Positions 9,090 through 15,617 of a stretch of DNA of 20,122 nt are shown piece by piece (positions within the stretch are counted from its first letter, which is position 1; each line of letters starts with the position of its first letter). Made by a program: the position numbers and the translations under genes. Source of the DNA: an uncultured Actinomycetes bacterium. Its GTDB lineage: Bacteria > Actinomycetota > Thermoleophilia > Solirubrobacterales > 70-9. The notes beneath the pieces are model-generated. The model did no database searches and was not told the origin of the DNA. It saw only the letters and a program-made list of their open reading frames with translations. The DNA lies in assembly GCA_946479725.1 (NCBI GenBank), contig CAMLHB010000027.1, forward strand, positions 1-20,122. Direction: 5' to 3'.

Positions 9090-10252
9090 GCGCGACCGCG
9101 CCAGCGCAGGCCGAGCGCCCGCACCGGCCGGGCGTCAGCTTCGCCGCCGTCTTCGCCGCCACCTTCTGCGGCCTCGTCGCGGTCGGCTCGGTGCTGCCGG
9201 TCCTCCCCCGCTACATCCACGGGCCGCTCGGCTCGGGCGACCTCGCGGTCGGCATCGTGATCGGCTCCTACGCGGTCACCGGCCTGCTGCTGCGCCCGGT
9301 CGCCGGCCGCCTCGCCGACACCCGCGGTCGTAAGCCGACCGTGCTCGTCGGGGCCTGCCTGGTCGCCCTCAGCGGCTTCCTCTACCTGCCGAGCCTGGGG
9401 ATCGCCGGCCTGATCCTCGCCCGCCTCATCCTCGGCGCCGGCGAGGGCGCCGTCTACACCGCCGGCTCGGCCTGGATCGTCGACCTGGCGCCGGAGGACC
9501 GGCGCGGCCGCGTGCTCGGCCTCTACGGGCTCGCCGTCTGGGGCGGTCTCAGTATCGGGCCGCTGCTGGGCGAGGTCCTGCTCAGCGCCGGCGGCTACTC
9601 CCTCGTCTGGATCGTCGCCGGAACGCTGCCGGTGCTGGGAGCGACGATCGCCATCGCCGCCCGCGACCCCTTCGTCCCCCGCGCCCACGCCGAGCCGCAC
9701 CCGCTGATCGCGCCCGAGGCGGTCGGCCCCGGCTTCGCGATCGCCCTCGCCTCCTTCGGCTACGCCGCCGTCGCCACCTTCATCGTCCTCCACCTGGAAG
9801 CGCGCGGGGTCGGCCACGGCGCCACCGTCTTCGCCGCCTTCGCGGCGATGATCGTCCTCACCCGCCTCGCCTTCGGCGACCTGCCCGACCGCATGGGCGC
9901 GGCCCCGGTAGCGATCACGGCGACGATCGGCGAGGCGCTCGGCCTGCTGCTGATCGCGGTGGCCCACAGCCTGCCGGTCGCCCTCGTCGGCGGGATGGCG
10001 ATGGGCGCCGCCTTTGCCCTGCTCAACCCCTCGCTGATGCTGATCGCCCTCGGTCGCGTCACCCAGCAGGCGCGCGGGGCGGCGATGGGCACCTACACCG
10101 CCTTCTTCGACGCCGGGGTCGGGCTCGGGGCGCCGATCGCCGGCGCGGTCGCCGCCTTGACCAGCTACGAGGGCGCATTCTTCTTCGCCGGCGCGGTCTG
10201 CCTCGCCTCGGCGGCGATGATCTTCGTCCGCCTGCACCCAGCGCCGAGCTGA
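9086..10252 (+). CDS. MFS transporter
   Basis: A 388-residue membrane transporter with about 12 hydrophobic segments, the standard size for the major facilitator superfamily. A loop 2-3 motif (GRLADTRGRKP) matches motif A of drug-efflux-type MFS proteins. A central cytoplasmic loop (around residues 195-215) divides two six-helix halves. The chosen start is GTG at 9086, which overlaps the HAD stop as GTGA; the frame is open further upstream but that part reads as the shadow of the HAD gene. Co-transcription with a phosphatase might mean export or import of a metabolite the phosphatase acts on, but this is inference. Substrate and direction are not determinable. Confidence 0.9.
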   Translation: MSATAPAQAERPHRPGVSFAAVFAATFCGLVAVGSVLPVLPRYIHGPLGSGDLAVGIVIGSYAVTGLLLRPVAGRLADTRGRKPTVLVGACLVALSGFLYLPSLGIAGLILARLILGAGEGAVYTAGSAWIVDLAPEDRRGRVLGLYGLAVWGGLSIGPLLGEVLLSAGGYSLVWIVAGTLPVLGATIAIAARDPFVPRAHAEPHPLIAPEAVGPGFAIALASFGYAAVATFIVLHLEARGVGHGATVFAAFAAMIVLTRLAFGDLPDRMGAAPVAITATIGEALGLLLIAVAHSLPVALVGGMAMGAAFALLNPSLMLIALGRVTQQARGAAMGTYTAFFDAGVGLGAPIAGAVAALTSYEGAFFFAGAVCLASAAMIFVRLHPAPS

Positions 10253-10273
10253 CGCAGCCCGGGGGCGGCGCTC

Positions 10274-11059
10274 CTACCGCTCGCTGATCAGGAGCGTCTG
10301 CAGCGCCCGGCCGACCCGGCCGTCGCCGTCGAAGACGGTCGACTCGGCGGTGCCGACGCCCTTCGGCCGCGGCAGGGTCGCGGCGTCGACGCCGATCCAC
10401 TCGCCCTTCGGCATCCGCTCGAGGTGGACGGTGAGGTCGACGTTGATGAAGAGGAAGCGGCGGAAGTCGAGCGCGGCGCTGATCCCGTTGCCGACGTCGG
10501 CGGCGACGAGCAGGCGCTGCAGCGGCGTCGGCTCCTCCCCCGCGACCAGCGGCTGGCGCATCCGCAGCCAGGCGGTCGCCGGGCCCGGCTCGAGGAAGCC
10601 GCCGACGACGAAACGCACCTCCATCGCCGAGTGGTAGCCGTGCTCCTGCTCGGTCGGGAAGAAATCGGATGCCTCGCCGTCCTCGGGCGGCGCGGGCGGC
10701 TGGCTCGCGACCAGTGCCTCCCCCGGCAGCTCGAGCCTCCTCTTGCGGATCCGCCATCCCCGGGCCAGCATCAGCACCTCGCCCCCGGCGTCGCTCAGCT
10801 CCGCCTCGAACATCTGCACCCGGCGGCCCGGGCGCACCACCCGCGCCTCCACCCGCACCGGCGCGATCGGCACCGAGCGGAGGATCTCAAAGGTGACGCG
10901 GCCGACCTGGAACTCCGCCGCCTCCGGCAGCCCCTCGATCGCATAACCGAGCAGCCCCGCCGGCGGCCCCGCATGCTGGGCGCCGGGGTCCCACGGCCCC
11001 CGCGTCAGCTCGGTGGCCCGAAAGAGGTCCCCATCCGGTTCGTAGAACGCCTCCAGCAC
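10274..11059 (-). CDS. Thioesterase-like double-hotdog protein (acyl-CoA thioesterase family)
   Basis: A 261-residue protein with two hotdog halves, resembling the TesB-like thioesterase superfamily proteins common in actinobacteria. The N-terminal half holds a GPWDPGAQHAGPPAGLL segment, the usual opening of the first hotdog helix. The second half carries the LLVAADVGNGISAAL helix and the final strands ending at SER. Proteins of this type hydrolyse acyl-CoA or bind acyl thioesters; the specific substrate and even activity are unproven. The GTG start at 11059 has no Shine-Dalgarno but has TAGGAT six bases upstream. The gene is convergent with the MFS gene (21-base gap) and divergent from msrB. 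Confidence 0.85.
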   Translation of the reverse strand: MLEAFYEPDGDLFRATELTRGPWDPGAQHAGPPAGLLGYAIEGLPEAAEFQVGRVTFEILRSVPIAPVRVEARVVRPGRRVQMFEAELSDAGGEVLMLARGWRIRKRRLELPGEALVASQPPAPPEDGEASDFFPTEQEHGYHSAMEVRFVVGGFLEPGPATAWLRMRQPLVAGEEPTPLQRLLVAADVGNGISAALDFRRFLFINVDLTVHLERMPKGEWIGVDAATLPRPKGVGTAESTVFDGDGRVGRALQTLLISER

Positions 11060-11065
11060 GCCGCC

Positions 11066-11071
11066 ATCCTA
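11066..11071 (-). promoter_or_regulatory. Candidate -10 element for the thioesterase gene
   Basis: TAGGAT on the minus strand is 6 bases before the GTG at 11059. TGTGACA (minus strand, 11080-11074) sits 2 bases upstream of it, recalling the GTGACA that abuts the -10 of the hydrolase. A leaderless transcript is likely. Confidence 0.45.
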
Positions 11072-11083
11072 GGTGTCACAGAC

Positions 11084-11112
11084 TTGTAATACCCGCGGCG
11101 TACGCTTTATGA
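11084..11112 (+). promoter_or_regulatory. Possible msrB promoter
   Basis: TTGTAA (11084-11089), a 17-base spacer and TTATGA (11107-11112) give a plausible but imperfect sigma-70-type promoter. It would leave an msrB leader of about 10-12 bases holding the Shine-Dalgarno. Confidence 0.3.
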
Positions 11113-11118
11113 GACGAA

Positions 11119-11130
11119 GAAAGGAGAAAG
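11119..11130 (+). promoter_or_regulatory. Strong ribosome-binding site of msrB
   Basis: GAAAGGAGAAAG precedes the ATG at 11131 directly; the AGGAG core is at 11122-11126. It decides the start against an overlapping out-of-frame ORF beginning at 11073. It stands out because most other operon-leading genes in the window have no such site. Confidence 0.8.
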
Positions 11131-11532
11131 ATGGCGACGAAAGTTCAGAAATCCGAGCAGGAGTGGCGCGATCAGCTCACCCCGGAGCAGTTCGAGGTCA
11201 CCCGCAAGGCCGGCACCGAGCGCGCCTTCACCGGCCCCTACTGGGACGAGAAGACTGAGGGGATGTACCGCTGCGTCTGCTGCGGCACCGAGCTGTTCTC
11301 CTCCGACACCAAGTTCGATTCCGGGACCGGCTGGCCCAGCTTCACCGAGCCGGCGAATCTCGAGCACGTCGAGCTGCGCCCCGACAACAGCCTCTTCATG
11401 CGCCGCACCGAGGTCGTCTGCAAGCACTGCGACGCCCACCTCGGCCACGTCTTCGACGACGGTCCGGCCGACAGAGGCGGCCAGCGCTACTGCATCAACG
11501 GCTGCGCGCTGACGCTGGAGAAGAAGGGCTAG
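11131..11532 (+). CDS. msrB: Peptide-methionine (R)-S-oxide reductase MsrB
   Basis: A 133-residue cytoplasmic repair enzyme that reduces methionine-R-sulfoxide in proteins. Zinc ligands are Cys48/Cys51 and Cys97/Cys100. The GTGWPSF substrate-pocket motif is at residues 65-71, HLGHVF at 103-108, and the catalytic Cys121 in RYCIN. Length and all key residues match the family. Cys50 (next to the zinc ligand) and Cys125 (four residues after the catalytic one) are additional cysteines; either might serve in disulfide resolution. The ATG at 11131 has an excellent Shine-Dalgarno. The gene is monocistronic here: it is divergent from the thioesterase and convergent with the response regulator, with 23 bases between the stops. 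Confidence 0.96.
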   Translation: MATKVQKSEQEWRDQLTPEQFEVTRKAGTERAFTGPYWDEKTEGMYRCVCCGTELFSSDTKFDSGTGWPSFTEPANLEHVELRPDNSLFMRRTEVVCKHCDAHLGHVFDDGPADRGGQRYCINGCALTLEKKG

Positions 11533-11555
11533 AAGGCGGCTGCGCAGGCGCGCAT

Positions 11556-12209
11556 TTAGAGCGACCCGCCGCCGGCGCCCAGGTAGCTGAACCGCACCGC
11601 CAGGGCCACGGCCTCGGTGCGAGTGTCGACCTCGAGCTTGGCGATCGCGTTGCGCACGTGGGTGTGCACGGTCGCCGGGCTCAACTGCAGGCGGTCGGCG
11701 ATTTCTTTGACCCGCAGGCCCTCGGCGAGGAGCTCGAGGATCTGCCGCTCCCGTGGCGAGAGCTCGAGCAGTTTCTCCACCTCCGAGGGCTTGCCGCCGG
11801 CGAAGTCGCCGCCGAGGAAGGTGCCGCCGCCGGTCACCGCTTTCACCGCCTTGGCGATGTCCTCGGCCGGCGCCGACTTCAGCACGTAGCCGGAGGCGCC
11901 CGCCCGCAGGGCCAGCGCCAGCAGGTCCGGCTGCGCGTGGGCGGTGAAGATGATCACTTTCGTCCGCGGCCGGACTTTCAGGACCTCCTTGGTCGCCTCG
12001 ATGCCGTCGCGCTTCGGCAGCTCGACGTCGATGATCAGGACGTCGGGTTCGAGTTCTTTGACCACGCCGACGACGTCGCGGCCGTTGCCGGCCTCGCCGA
12101 CGATCTCGACGATGGGAGAGTTCGCCATGCGCGACTTGATCGCCTCGCGGACAATCTCGTGGTCGTCGCAGAGCACCACTCGCTTCGCGTCGCGGACGCT
12201 CGTACTCAT
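11556..12209 (-). CDS. NarL/FixJ-family response regulator (receiver plus LuxR-type HTH)
   Basis: A 217-residue two-component transcription regulator. The receiver domain (about 8-125) has the acidic pair Asp15/Asp16, phospho-acceptor Asp61, Thr89 and Lys111, so it should be phosphorylatable. The LuxR-type winged helix-turn-helix (about 150-212) starts with LSPRERQILELL and includes KEIADRLQLSPATVHTHV. No histidine kinase gene is visible in the window, so the partner is elsewhere or absent. Its ATG overlaps the serS TGA as ATGA, with no clear Shine-Dalgarno, which points to translational coupling to serS. Target genes are unknown. Confidence 0.94.
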   Translation of the reverse strand: MSTSVRDAKRVVLCDDHEIVREAIKSRMANSPIVEIVGEAGNGRDVVGVVKELEPDVLIIDVELPKRDGIEATKEVLKVRPRTKVIIFTAHAQPDLLALALRAGASGYVLKSAPAEDIAKAVKAVTGGGTFLGGDFAGGKPSEVEKLLELSPRERQILELLAEGLRVKEIADRLQLSPATVHTHVRNAIAKLEVDTRTEAVALAVRFSYLGAGGGSL

Positions 12210-13483
12210 CGCGGCGCGATTCTTTCAGGCGCTCCGTACGGATGCAAAGTTTTGGGTAGCGTGAAACTCCCGTCGCTTTCCTGCCGGTTCTCGATCAGGG
12301 CGATGATCGTGCGGCCGACGGCGCAGGCGGTGCCGTTGAGGGTGTGGACCGGCCGGGGCCCCTCGCCCTCGGCGGGGCGGTAGCGGGCGCCGAGCCGCCG
12401 CGCCTGGTAGTCGGTCGTGTTCGAGCAGGAGGTGAGCTCGCGGAAGCGGCCCTGGCTCGGGATCCAGGCCTCGCAGTCGTACTTCTTCGCCGCCGGGGCA
12501 CCGAGGTCGCCGACCGCGACGTTGACCACCCGGTAGGGGATCTCCAGCTCGCCGAGGATCCGCTCCTCGATCGCCAGCAAGCGCTCGTGCTCATCGCCGG
12601 AGGACTCCGGAGCGACGAACGAGAACATCTCGACCTTGTCGAACTGGTGGACGCGGAAGATGCCGCGGGTGTCGCGGCCGGCGGCGCCGGCCTCGCGGCG
12701 GAAGCAGCTGGAGAAAGCGCAGTAGCGCAGCGGCAACGCCTCGGCGTCGAGGATCTCGTCGGCGTGGAGGGAGGCGAGGGCGACCTCCGAGGTGCCGGTG
12801 AGGAAGAGCTCGTCCTTGGGGATCTCGTAGATCTGGTCGCGGTCGCCCGGGAGGAAGCCGGTCCCCTCCAGCGCCTCCTCGCGGACCAGGACCGGCGGCA
12901 CCACCGGCTCGTGGCCCTCGCCGCGGACCAGCTCGATCGCGAAGCGGACCAGCGCCAGCTCGAGCAGGACCAGGTCCCCCTTCAGGTAGGCGAAGCGGGA
13001 GCCGGAGAGCCGCGCCCCCGCCTCCATGTCGATCAGCCCCAGCTCGGTGCCGATCTCGAGGTGGTCGCGCGGCTCGAAGTCGAACTGCGGCCGCTCTCCG
13101 ACCTCGCGGATCACGACCGCGTCCTCCTCGGTGTCGCCTTCGGGCGCGTCGGGGTCCGGCAGGTTGGGCAGGGCGAGGACGAGCTCGCCGAGCTTCGCGT
13201 CGACGCCCTCCAGCTCCTCTTTGCCGCTCTCGATCCGCTCCTTCAGGCTCTGCACCGTCGCCATCAGCTCTTCGGCCCCGGCCTCATCTCCCGCCCCTTT
13301 CTTCTCGCCGATCTGCTTCGAGAGGGTCTTGCGCTCCGCCTGGGCGCTCTCCACCTCGGGCAGCAGCTGACGGCGCCGCGCGTCGAGCGCCAGCAGCTCG
13401 TCGACCTGCTCGGCGGCGCCGCGGCGCGCCAACGCCGCTTTGAACCGCTCGGGGTCGGAGCGGATCGCCTTCAGGTCCAGCAT
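12206..13483 (-). CDS. serS: Seryl-tRNA synthetase
   Basis: A 425-residue class II aminoacyl-tRNA synthetase that charges tRNA-Ser, and tRNA-Sec where present. The N-terminal long antiparallel coiled-coil arm (about residues 28-105) grips the tRNA long variable arm. The catalytic core carries the TGTSEVAL serine-binding segment, motif 2 in FRREAGAAGRDTRGIFRVHQ and motif 3 in NGTACAVGRTIIALIENRQ. The length is normal for bacteria. The ATG start at 13483 lies 13 bases after the stop of the cytochrome c gene on the same strand, so the two could be co-transcribed; no Shine-Dalgarno is clear and no T-box leader fits in the gap. The downstream response regulator overlaps it by 4 bases. Confidence 0.97.
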   Translation of the reverse strand: MLDLKAIRSDPERFKAALARRGAAEQVDELLALDARRRQLLPEVESAQAERKTLSKQIGEKKGAGDEAGAEELMATVQSLKERIESGKEELEGVDAKLGELVLALPNLPDPDAPEGDTEEDAVVIREVGERPQFDFEPRDHLEIGTELGLIDMEAGARLSGSRFAYLKGDLVLLELALVRFAIELVRGEGHEPVVPPVLVREEALEGTGFLPGDRDQIYEIPKDELFLTGTSEVALASLHADEILDAEALPLRYCAFSSCFRREAGAAGRDTRGIFRVHQFDKVEMFSFVAPESSGDEHERLLAIEERILGELEIPYRVVNVAVGDLGAPAAKKYDCEAWIPSQGRFRELTSCSNTTDYQARRLGARYRPAEGEGPRPVHTLNGTACAVGRTIIALIENRQESDGSFTLPKTLHPYGAPERIAPR

Positions 13484-13496
13484 GGTGGTGCCCCGC

Positions 13497-13898
13497 TTAG
13501 GGGGCTTTGGTTTCGCCGGGACGCGGCGACTGTTCGGCTTCGGAGCCCGCGTACTTGGCGACGAACTTCGCGACTTCCTTGGCTTCCTCGCCGACGACGA
13601 TGTTCTGGGGCATGATCGCCCCAGAGAAACCGCCGTTCTGGATCGCGAAGAGGGCGTCGTCGAAGGTCTCTTCCCGCTGATTCAGGTTCGGGCCCTGGGT
13701 CCGCTCGCCGCGGTTGCCGCTGCCCTGGGTGCCGGCGGCGCTGAGCGTGTGGCAGCCGGAGCAGTGGGTCGCGAAGAGGACGGCCCCGTTGTGGTTGGAG
13801 TCGCCTTCGGCGACCGAGATCTTTTCTTCGCCGAAGCCGCAGGCCGAGAGGCCGAGCGCGGCGGCGAGGAGAACTCCGATAATCAGCGCAGGACGCAT
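13497..13898 (-). CDS. Cytochrome c lipoprotein, single heme
   Basis: A 133-residue exported electron carrier. A short signal peptide ends in the lipobox LSAC with Cys20 as the predicted lipid-attachment site, so the mature protein would be tethered to the outer face of the membrane. The heme c motif CSGCH is at residues 46-50, and Met96 in the IMPQN segment is the likely distal ligand, typical of class I cytochrome c. The C-terminus is a charged, proline-containing tail. It probably passes electrons in the aerobic chain, for example to a terminal oxidase, though no oxidase gene is nearby. The ATG at 13898 has no Shine-Dalgarno; TATGAT lies 9 bases upstream. serS follows 13 bases after its stop. 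Confidence 0.92.
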   Translation of the reverse strand: MRPALIIGVLLAAALGLSACGFGEEKISVAEGDSNHNGAVLFATHCSGCHTLSAAGTQGSGNRGERTQGPNLNQREETFDDALFAIQNGGFSGAIMPQNIVVGEEAKEVAKFVAKYAGSEAEQSPRPGETKAP

Positions 13899-13907
13899 GC
13901 GGCGGGC

Positions 13908-13913
13908 ATCATA
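13908..13913 (-). promoter_or_regulatory. Candidate -10 element for the cytochrome c-serS-regulator cluster
   Basis: TATGAT on the minus strand differs from TATAAT at one base and lies 9 bases before the ATG at 13898. It implies a leader of 0-3 bases for the first gene of the cluster. Confidence 0.45.
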
Positions 13914-13944
13914 TTGTTAGTGGCGCCGGTCAAGCTCTTTGACG

Positions 13945-14421
13945 ATGCCCGCTCCCGATCCAGACGCCTTTCGCAGCGCCATGTCGGGGCTCCCGACCGG
14001 AGTCACGATCGTCACCGCCAGCGGCCTCGCGGGACCGGCCGGCGCCACCGCCAACGCGGTCTGCTCGCTCTCGATCGAGCCGATGATGATGCTCGCCTGC
14101 CTCGACCGCGGCTCCCGCACCCTGCTCGCCGTCCAGGCCGCCGACCGCTTCGGCATCTCCGTCCTCCACGCCGGCCAGGAGCCGATCGCCCGCGCCTTCG
14201 CGACCAAGGCCCCGGTGGCCGAGAAGTGGTCCGGGGTCGCCTGGGGCGAGCGCGACGGTCTTCCCGCGATCGACGACGCCCTGATCTGGATCGCCTGCGA
14301 CCTCCGCGACGTGATCAGCGCCGGCGACCACGTGATAGTCACCGGCGAAGTGCGGTCGGTCGAAGTCCGCGAGGGCGCCCCCCTCGTCTTCCACGCCGGC
14401 CAGTACCGCCCGCTCGTTTAG
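13945..14421 (+). CDS. Flavin reductase-like protein (FMN-binding split barrel)
   Basis: A 158-residue protein of the flavin-reductase-like family, whose members use NAD(P)H to reduce FMN or FAD, often for a partner monooxygenase. The opening FRSAMSGLPTGVTIVTA is the family N-terminal signature, followed by GATANAVCSLSIEPMMMLACLD and the central ISVL and AFA segments. The C-terminal GEVRSVE and PLVFHAGQYRPL segment is also standard. I chose ATG at 13945; a TTG six bases upstream (13939) would add two residues. Neither has a Shine-Dalgarno. No flavin-dependent monooxygenase is adjacent, so the partner is unknown. It is divergent from cytochrome c. Confidence 0.9.
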   Translation: MPAPDPDAFRSAMSGLPTGVTIVTASGLAGPAGATANAVCSLSIEPMMMLACLDRGSRTLLAVQAADRFGISVLHAGQEPIARAFATKAPVAEKWSGVAWGERDGLPAIDDALIWIACDLRDVISAGDHVIVTGEVRSVEVREGAPLVFHAGQYRPLV

Positions 14422-14648
14422 AAAAGAAATCCAGACGGCAATTTGAGCACCTATATGGTGCCCAACTCCGCTTTGAAGAACTGGACCTTTGCCCAGAAGG
14501 CGCTCTGATCCTCGCCAGCCTTGAGCTGCTCTGGGCGCTCGCGGGCATCCACGCCCTCTCCGGCCTGCTCCTCTTCGGCCCCCGCGCTCTACTTCTGCCG
14601 CCGCCCCGACTGGGCCCTCGGACCCACCGCAGTCAACCGGCCTGACGC
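14422..14648 (+). other. Non-coding, AT-richer spacer with a palindrome
   Basis: The first 80 bases are about 49% G+C by hand count, well below the surroundings. A 15-base palindrome GCACC-TATAT-GGTGC lies at 14447-14461. The frame of the flavin reductase stays open for 28 codons after its TAG, up to a TGA at 14506, but has no good independent start. Another frame reads a short hydrophobic stretch around 14510-14600 without an ATG, GTG or TTG. I do not call a gene here. It may be a decayed gene or recombination scar. Confidence 0.5.
14447..14461. repeat. Palindrome GCACC-TATAT-GGTGC
   Basis: A perfect 5-bp inverted repeat around TATAT, located 26 bases after the flavin reductase stop. It has no U-run after it, so it is not a standard terminator. 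It may be an operator-like site or chance. Confidence 0.6.
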
Positions 14649-15080
14649 TTAAAGCCCGCTCGTCCCCGCCGCCCGCAGTCCCAGGAAGAAGATCACGCCG
14701 CAGCTGACGGCCATGATGCCCATCTCGCGGCGGACGATGGCGAGGGCGAGGGATTCCTGCTCCTCGGTGGTGAGGGACTCCGGATCGAGGTCGCCGACCT
14801 CGCGCTGGGCGGCGTCGAGGCGGGCGCCCTCGGCGATGAAGGAGACGACGAGGGGGAGGATCCCGTAGAGGTAGTGGAGGTTCTCCTCCGGCTCGTGGCC
14901 GGTGACGACAAGGAGGCCGCCGAGCAGGGCCTGGAGGAAGACGGCGGCCTGGGCGGCGCGGAGCAGGTACCAGAAGGGGATCGAGGCGCGGTTGCGGTAC
15001 CAGGCGATGCCGCCGACGAGGCCGGCAGCGGCGTTGAGGGCGATCAGCAGGCCGCCGACGGCGATGTGGATGCCGACCAC
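14649..15080 (-). CDS. Small four-helix membrane protein of unknown function
   Basis: A 143-residue hydrophobic protein I do not recognise. Four membrane segments can be seen at about residues 3-26, 36-60, 67-86 and 119-138. Between the last two there is an acidic, soluble loop (EVGDLDPESLTTEEQE). The second segment (residues 36-60) is followed by the short HEPEEN loop. The GTG start at 15080 is the first sensible one; the upstream sequence contains TTAGAG and AGGCGGG but no clear Shine-Dalgarno. The gene is divergent from the Complex I operon with a 159-base shared upstream region, which hints at common control, but no direct role in respiration can be read from the sequence. Confidence 0.75.
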   Translation of the reverse strand: MVGIHIAVGGLLIALNAAAGLVGGIAWYRNRASIPFWYLLRAAQAAVFLQALLGGLLVVTGHEPEENLHYLYGILPLVVSFIAEGARLDAAQREVGDLDPESLTTEEQESLALAIVRREMGIMAVSCGVIFFLGLRAAGTSGL

Positions 15081-15085
15081 GCTCT

Positions 15086-15110
15086 AATCCCGCCTAAAGG
15101 GGTCGGGATT
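15086..15110. repeat. Inverted repeat between the membrane-protein gene and nuoA
   Basis: AATCCCG (15086-15092) and CGGGATT (15104-15110) are perfect inverted arms, and a nested CC-TAAA-GG (15093-15100) sits inside. It lies 5 bases upstream of the GTG at 15080. No T-run follows on either strand, so an operator or leader hairpin is more likely than a terminator. Confidence 0.55.
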
Positions 15111-15113
15111 CGG

Positions 15114-15145
15114 CTTGCTGATGCGGAAAAGCACTATGTAGCAAG
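15114..15145. repeat. Second inverted repeat upstream of nuoA
   Basis: CTTGCT (15114-15119) and AGCAAG (15140-15145) are perfect inverted arms with a 20-base spacing. They are directly followed by the palindrome TTGTCACAA (15146-15154). These could be regulator sites for the Complex I promoter. Confidence 0.4.
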
Positions 15146-15168
15146 TTGTCACAAAGTCGGTATATAAC
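15146..15168 (+). promoter_or_regulatory. Candidate nuo operon promoter region
   Basis: TATAAC (15163-15168, within TATATAAC) is the best -10 in the gap and would give a leader of about 65 bases before nuoA. TTGTCA (15146-15151) resembles a -35 but is only 11 bases away, so it is not a standard pair; the palindrome TTGTCACAA (15146-15154) may instead be a protein-binding site. The leader can fold: GGCGTC (15179-15184) pairs with GACGCC (15207-15212). Confidence 0.4.
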
Positions 15169-15239
15169 AGGGGCTACGGGCGTCAAACCCGGGTACCTGC
15201 ACCGCGGACGCCGCTGCAACGCAGAAACATCACCTCCCC

Positions 15240-15617
15240 GTGCTCAAGACCTACCTCCCGATCCTCGTCTTCGCCTTCCTCGGCCTCACGGTCGGCGGCG
15301 TCTTCGCGATGCTGAACCACCTGCTCGGCCCGAAGAAGCCGCCGCGCGAGACCGCCTCCAGCCGCCGCCAGGGCGAGCCGTACGAGTCCGGGATCCCGGT
15401 CGAGCCGACCAAGGGGCTGCGTTTCGGCGTCACCTTCTACCTGGTCGCGATGCTCTTCATCCTCTTCGACATCGAGGTCGTCTTCCTCTATCCGATCGGG
15501 GTCATCCTCAAGGGCGCCGACAGCGTCCTCGTGCTCGGCGAGGTCGTCACCTTCGTCGGCCTCCTGCTCGTTGCCTTCGTCTACGTCTGGCGAAAGGGGG
15601 CTCTGGATTGGAGGTAG
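15240..15617 (+). CDS. nuoA: NADH-quinone oxidoreductase subunit A
   Basis: A 125-residue membrane subunit of Complex I, first gene of the operon. Three hydrophobic helices are visible at about residues 5-28, 62-86 and 96-117. The loop carrying YESG (residues 48-51) is the conserved quinone-side loop, and FDIE (76-79) lies in helix 2; both are family hallmarks. The start is GTG at 15240. Unlike the later nuo genes it has no Shine-Dalgarno; the upstream bases are CACCTCCCC, the opposite complement. Its stop overlaps the start of nuoB by 10 bases. Confidence 0.95.
   Translation: MLKTYLPILVFAFLGLTVGGVFAMLNHLLGPKKPPRETASSRRQGEPYESGIPVEPTKGLRFGVTFYLVAMLFILFDIEVVFLYPIGVILKGADSVLVLGEVVTFVGLLLVAFVYVWRKGALDWR
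15593..15600 (+). promoter_or_regulatory. Ribosome-binding site of nuoB, inside nuoA
   Basis: AAAGGGGG ends 7 bases before the TTG at 15608. It supports the non-ATG start and coupling with nuoA. Confidence 0.65.

Noticed and set aside
14418..14645. Hydrophobic ORF downstream of the flavin reductase as a membrane protein gene
   Set aside because: No ATG, GTG or TTG exists in that frame between 14418 and the hydrophobic stretch; the upstream part of the frame is a shadow of the flavin reductase.
15146..15154. TTGTCACAA as a Rex redox-sensor operator before nuoA
   Set aside because: Rex sites known from Streptomyces have separated TTGTGAA and TTCACAA arms over about 18 bases. This 9-base palindrome lacks that spacing, so the match is not good enough, although Rex control of nuo is known elsewhere.
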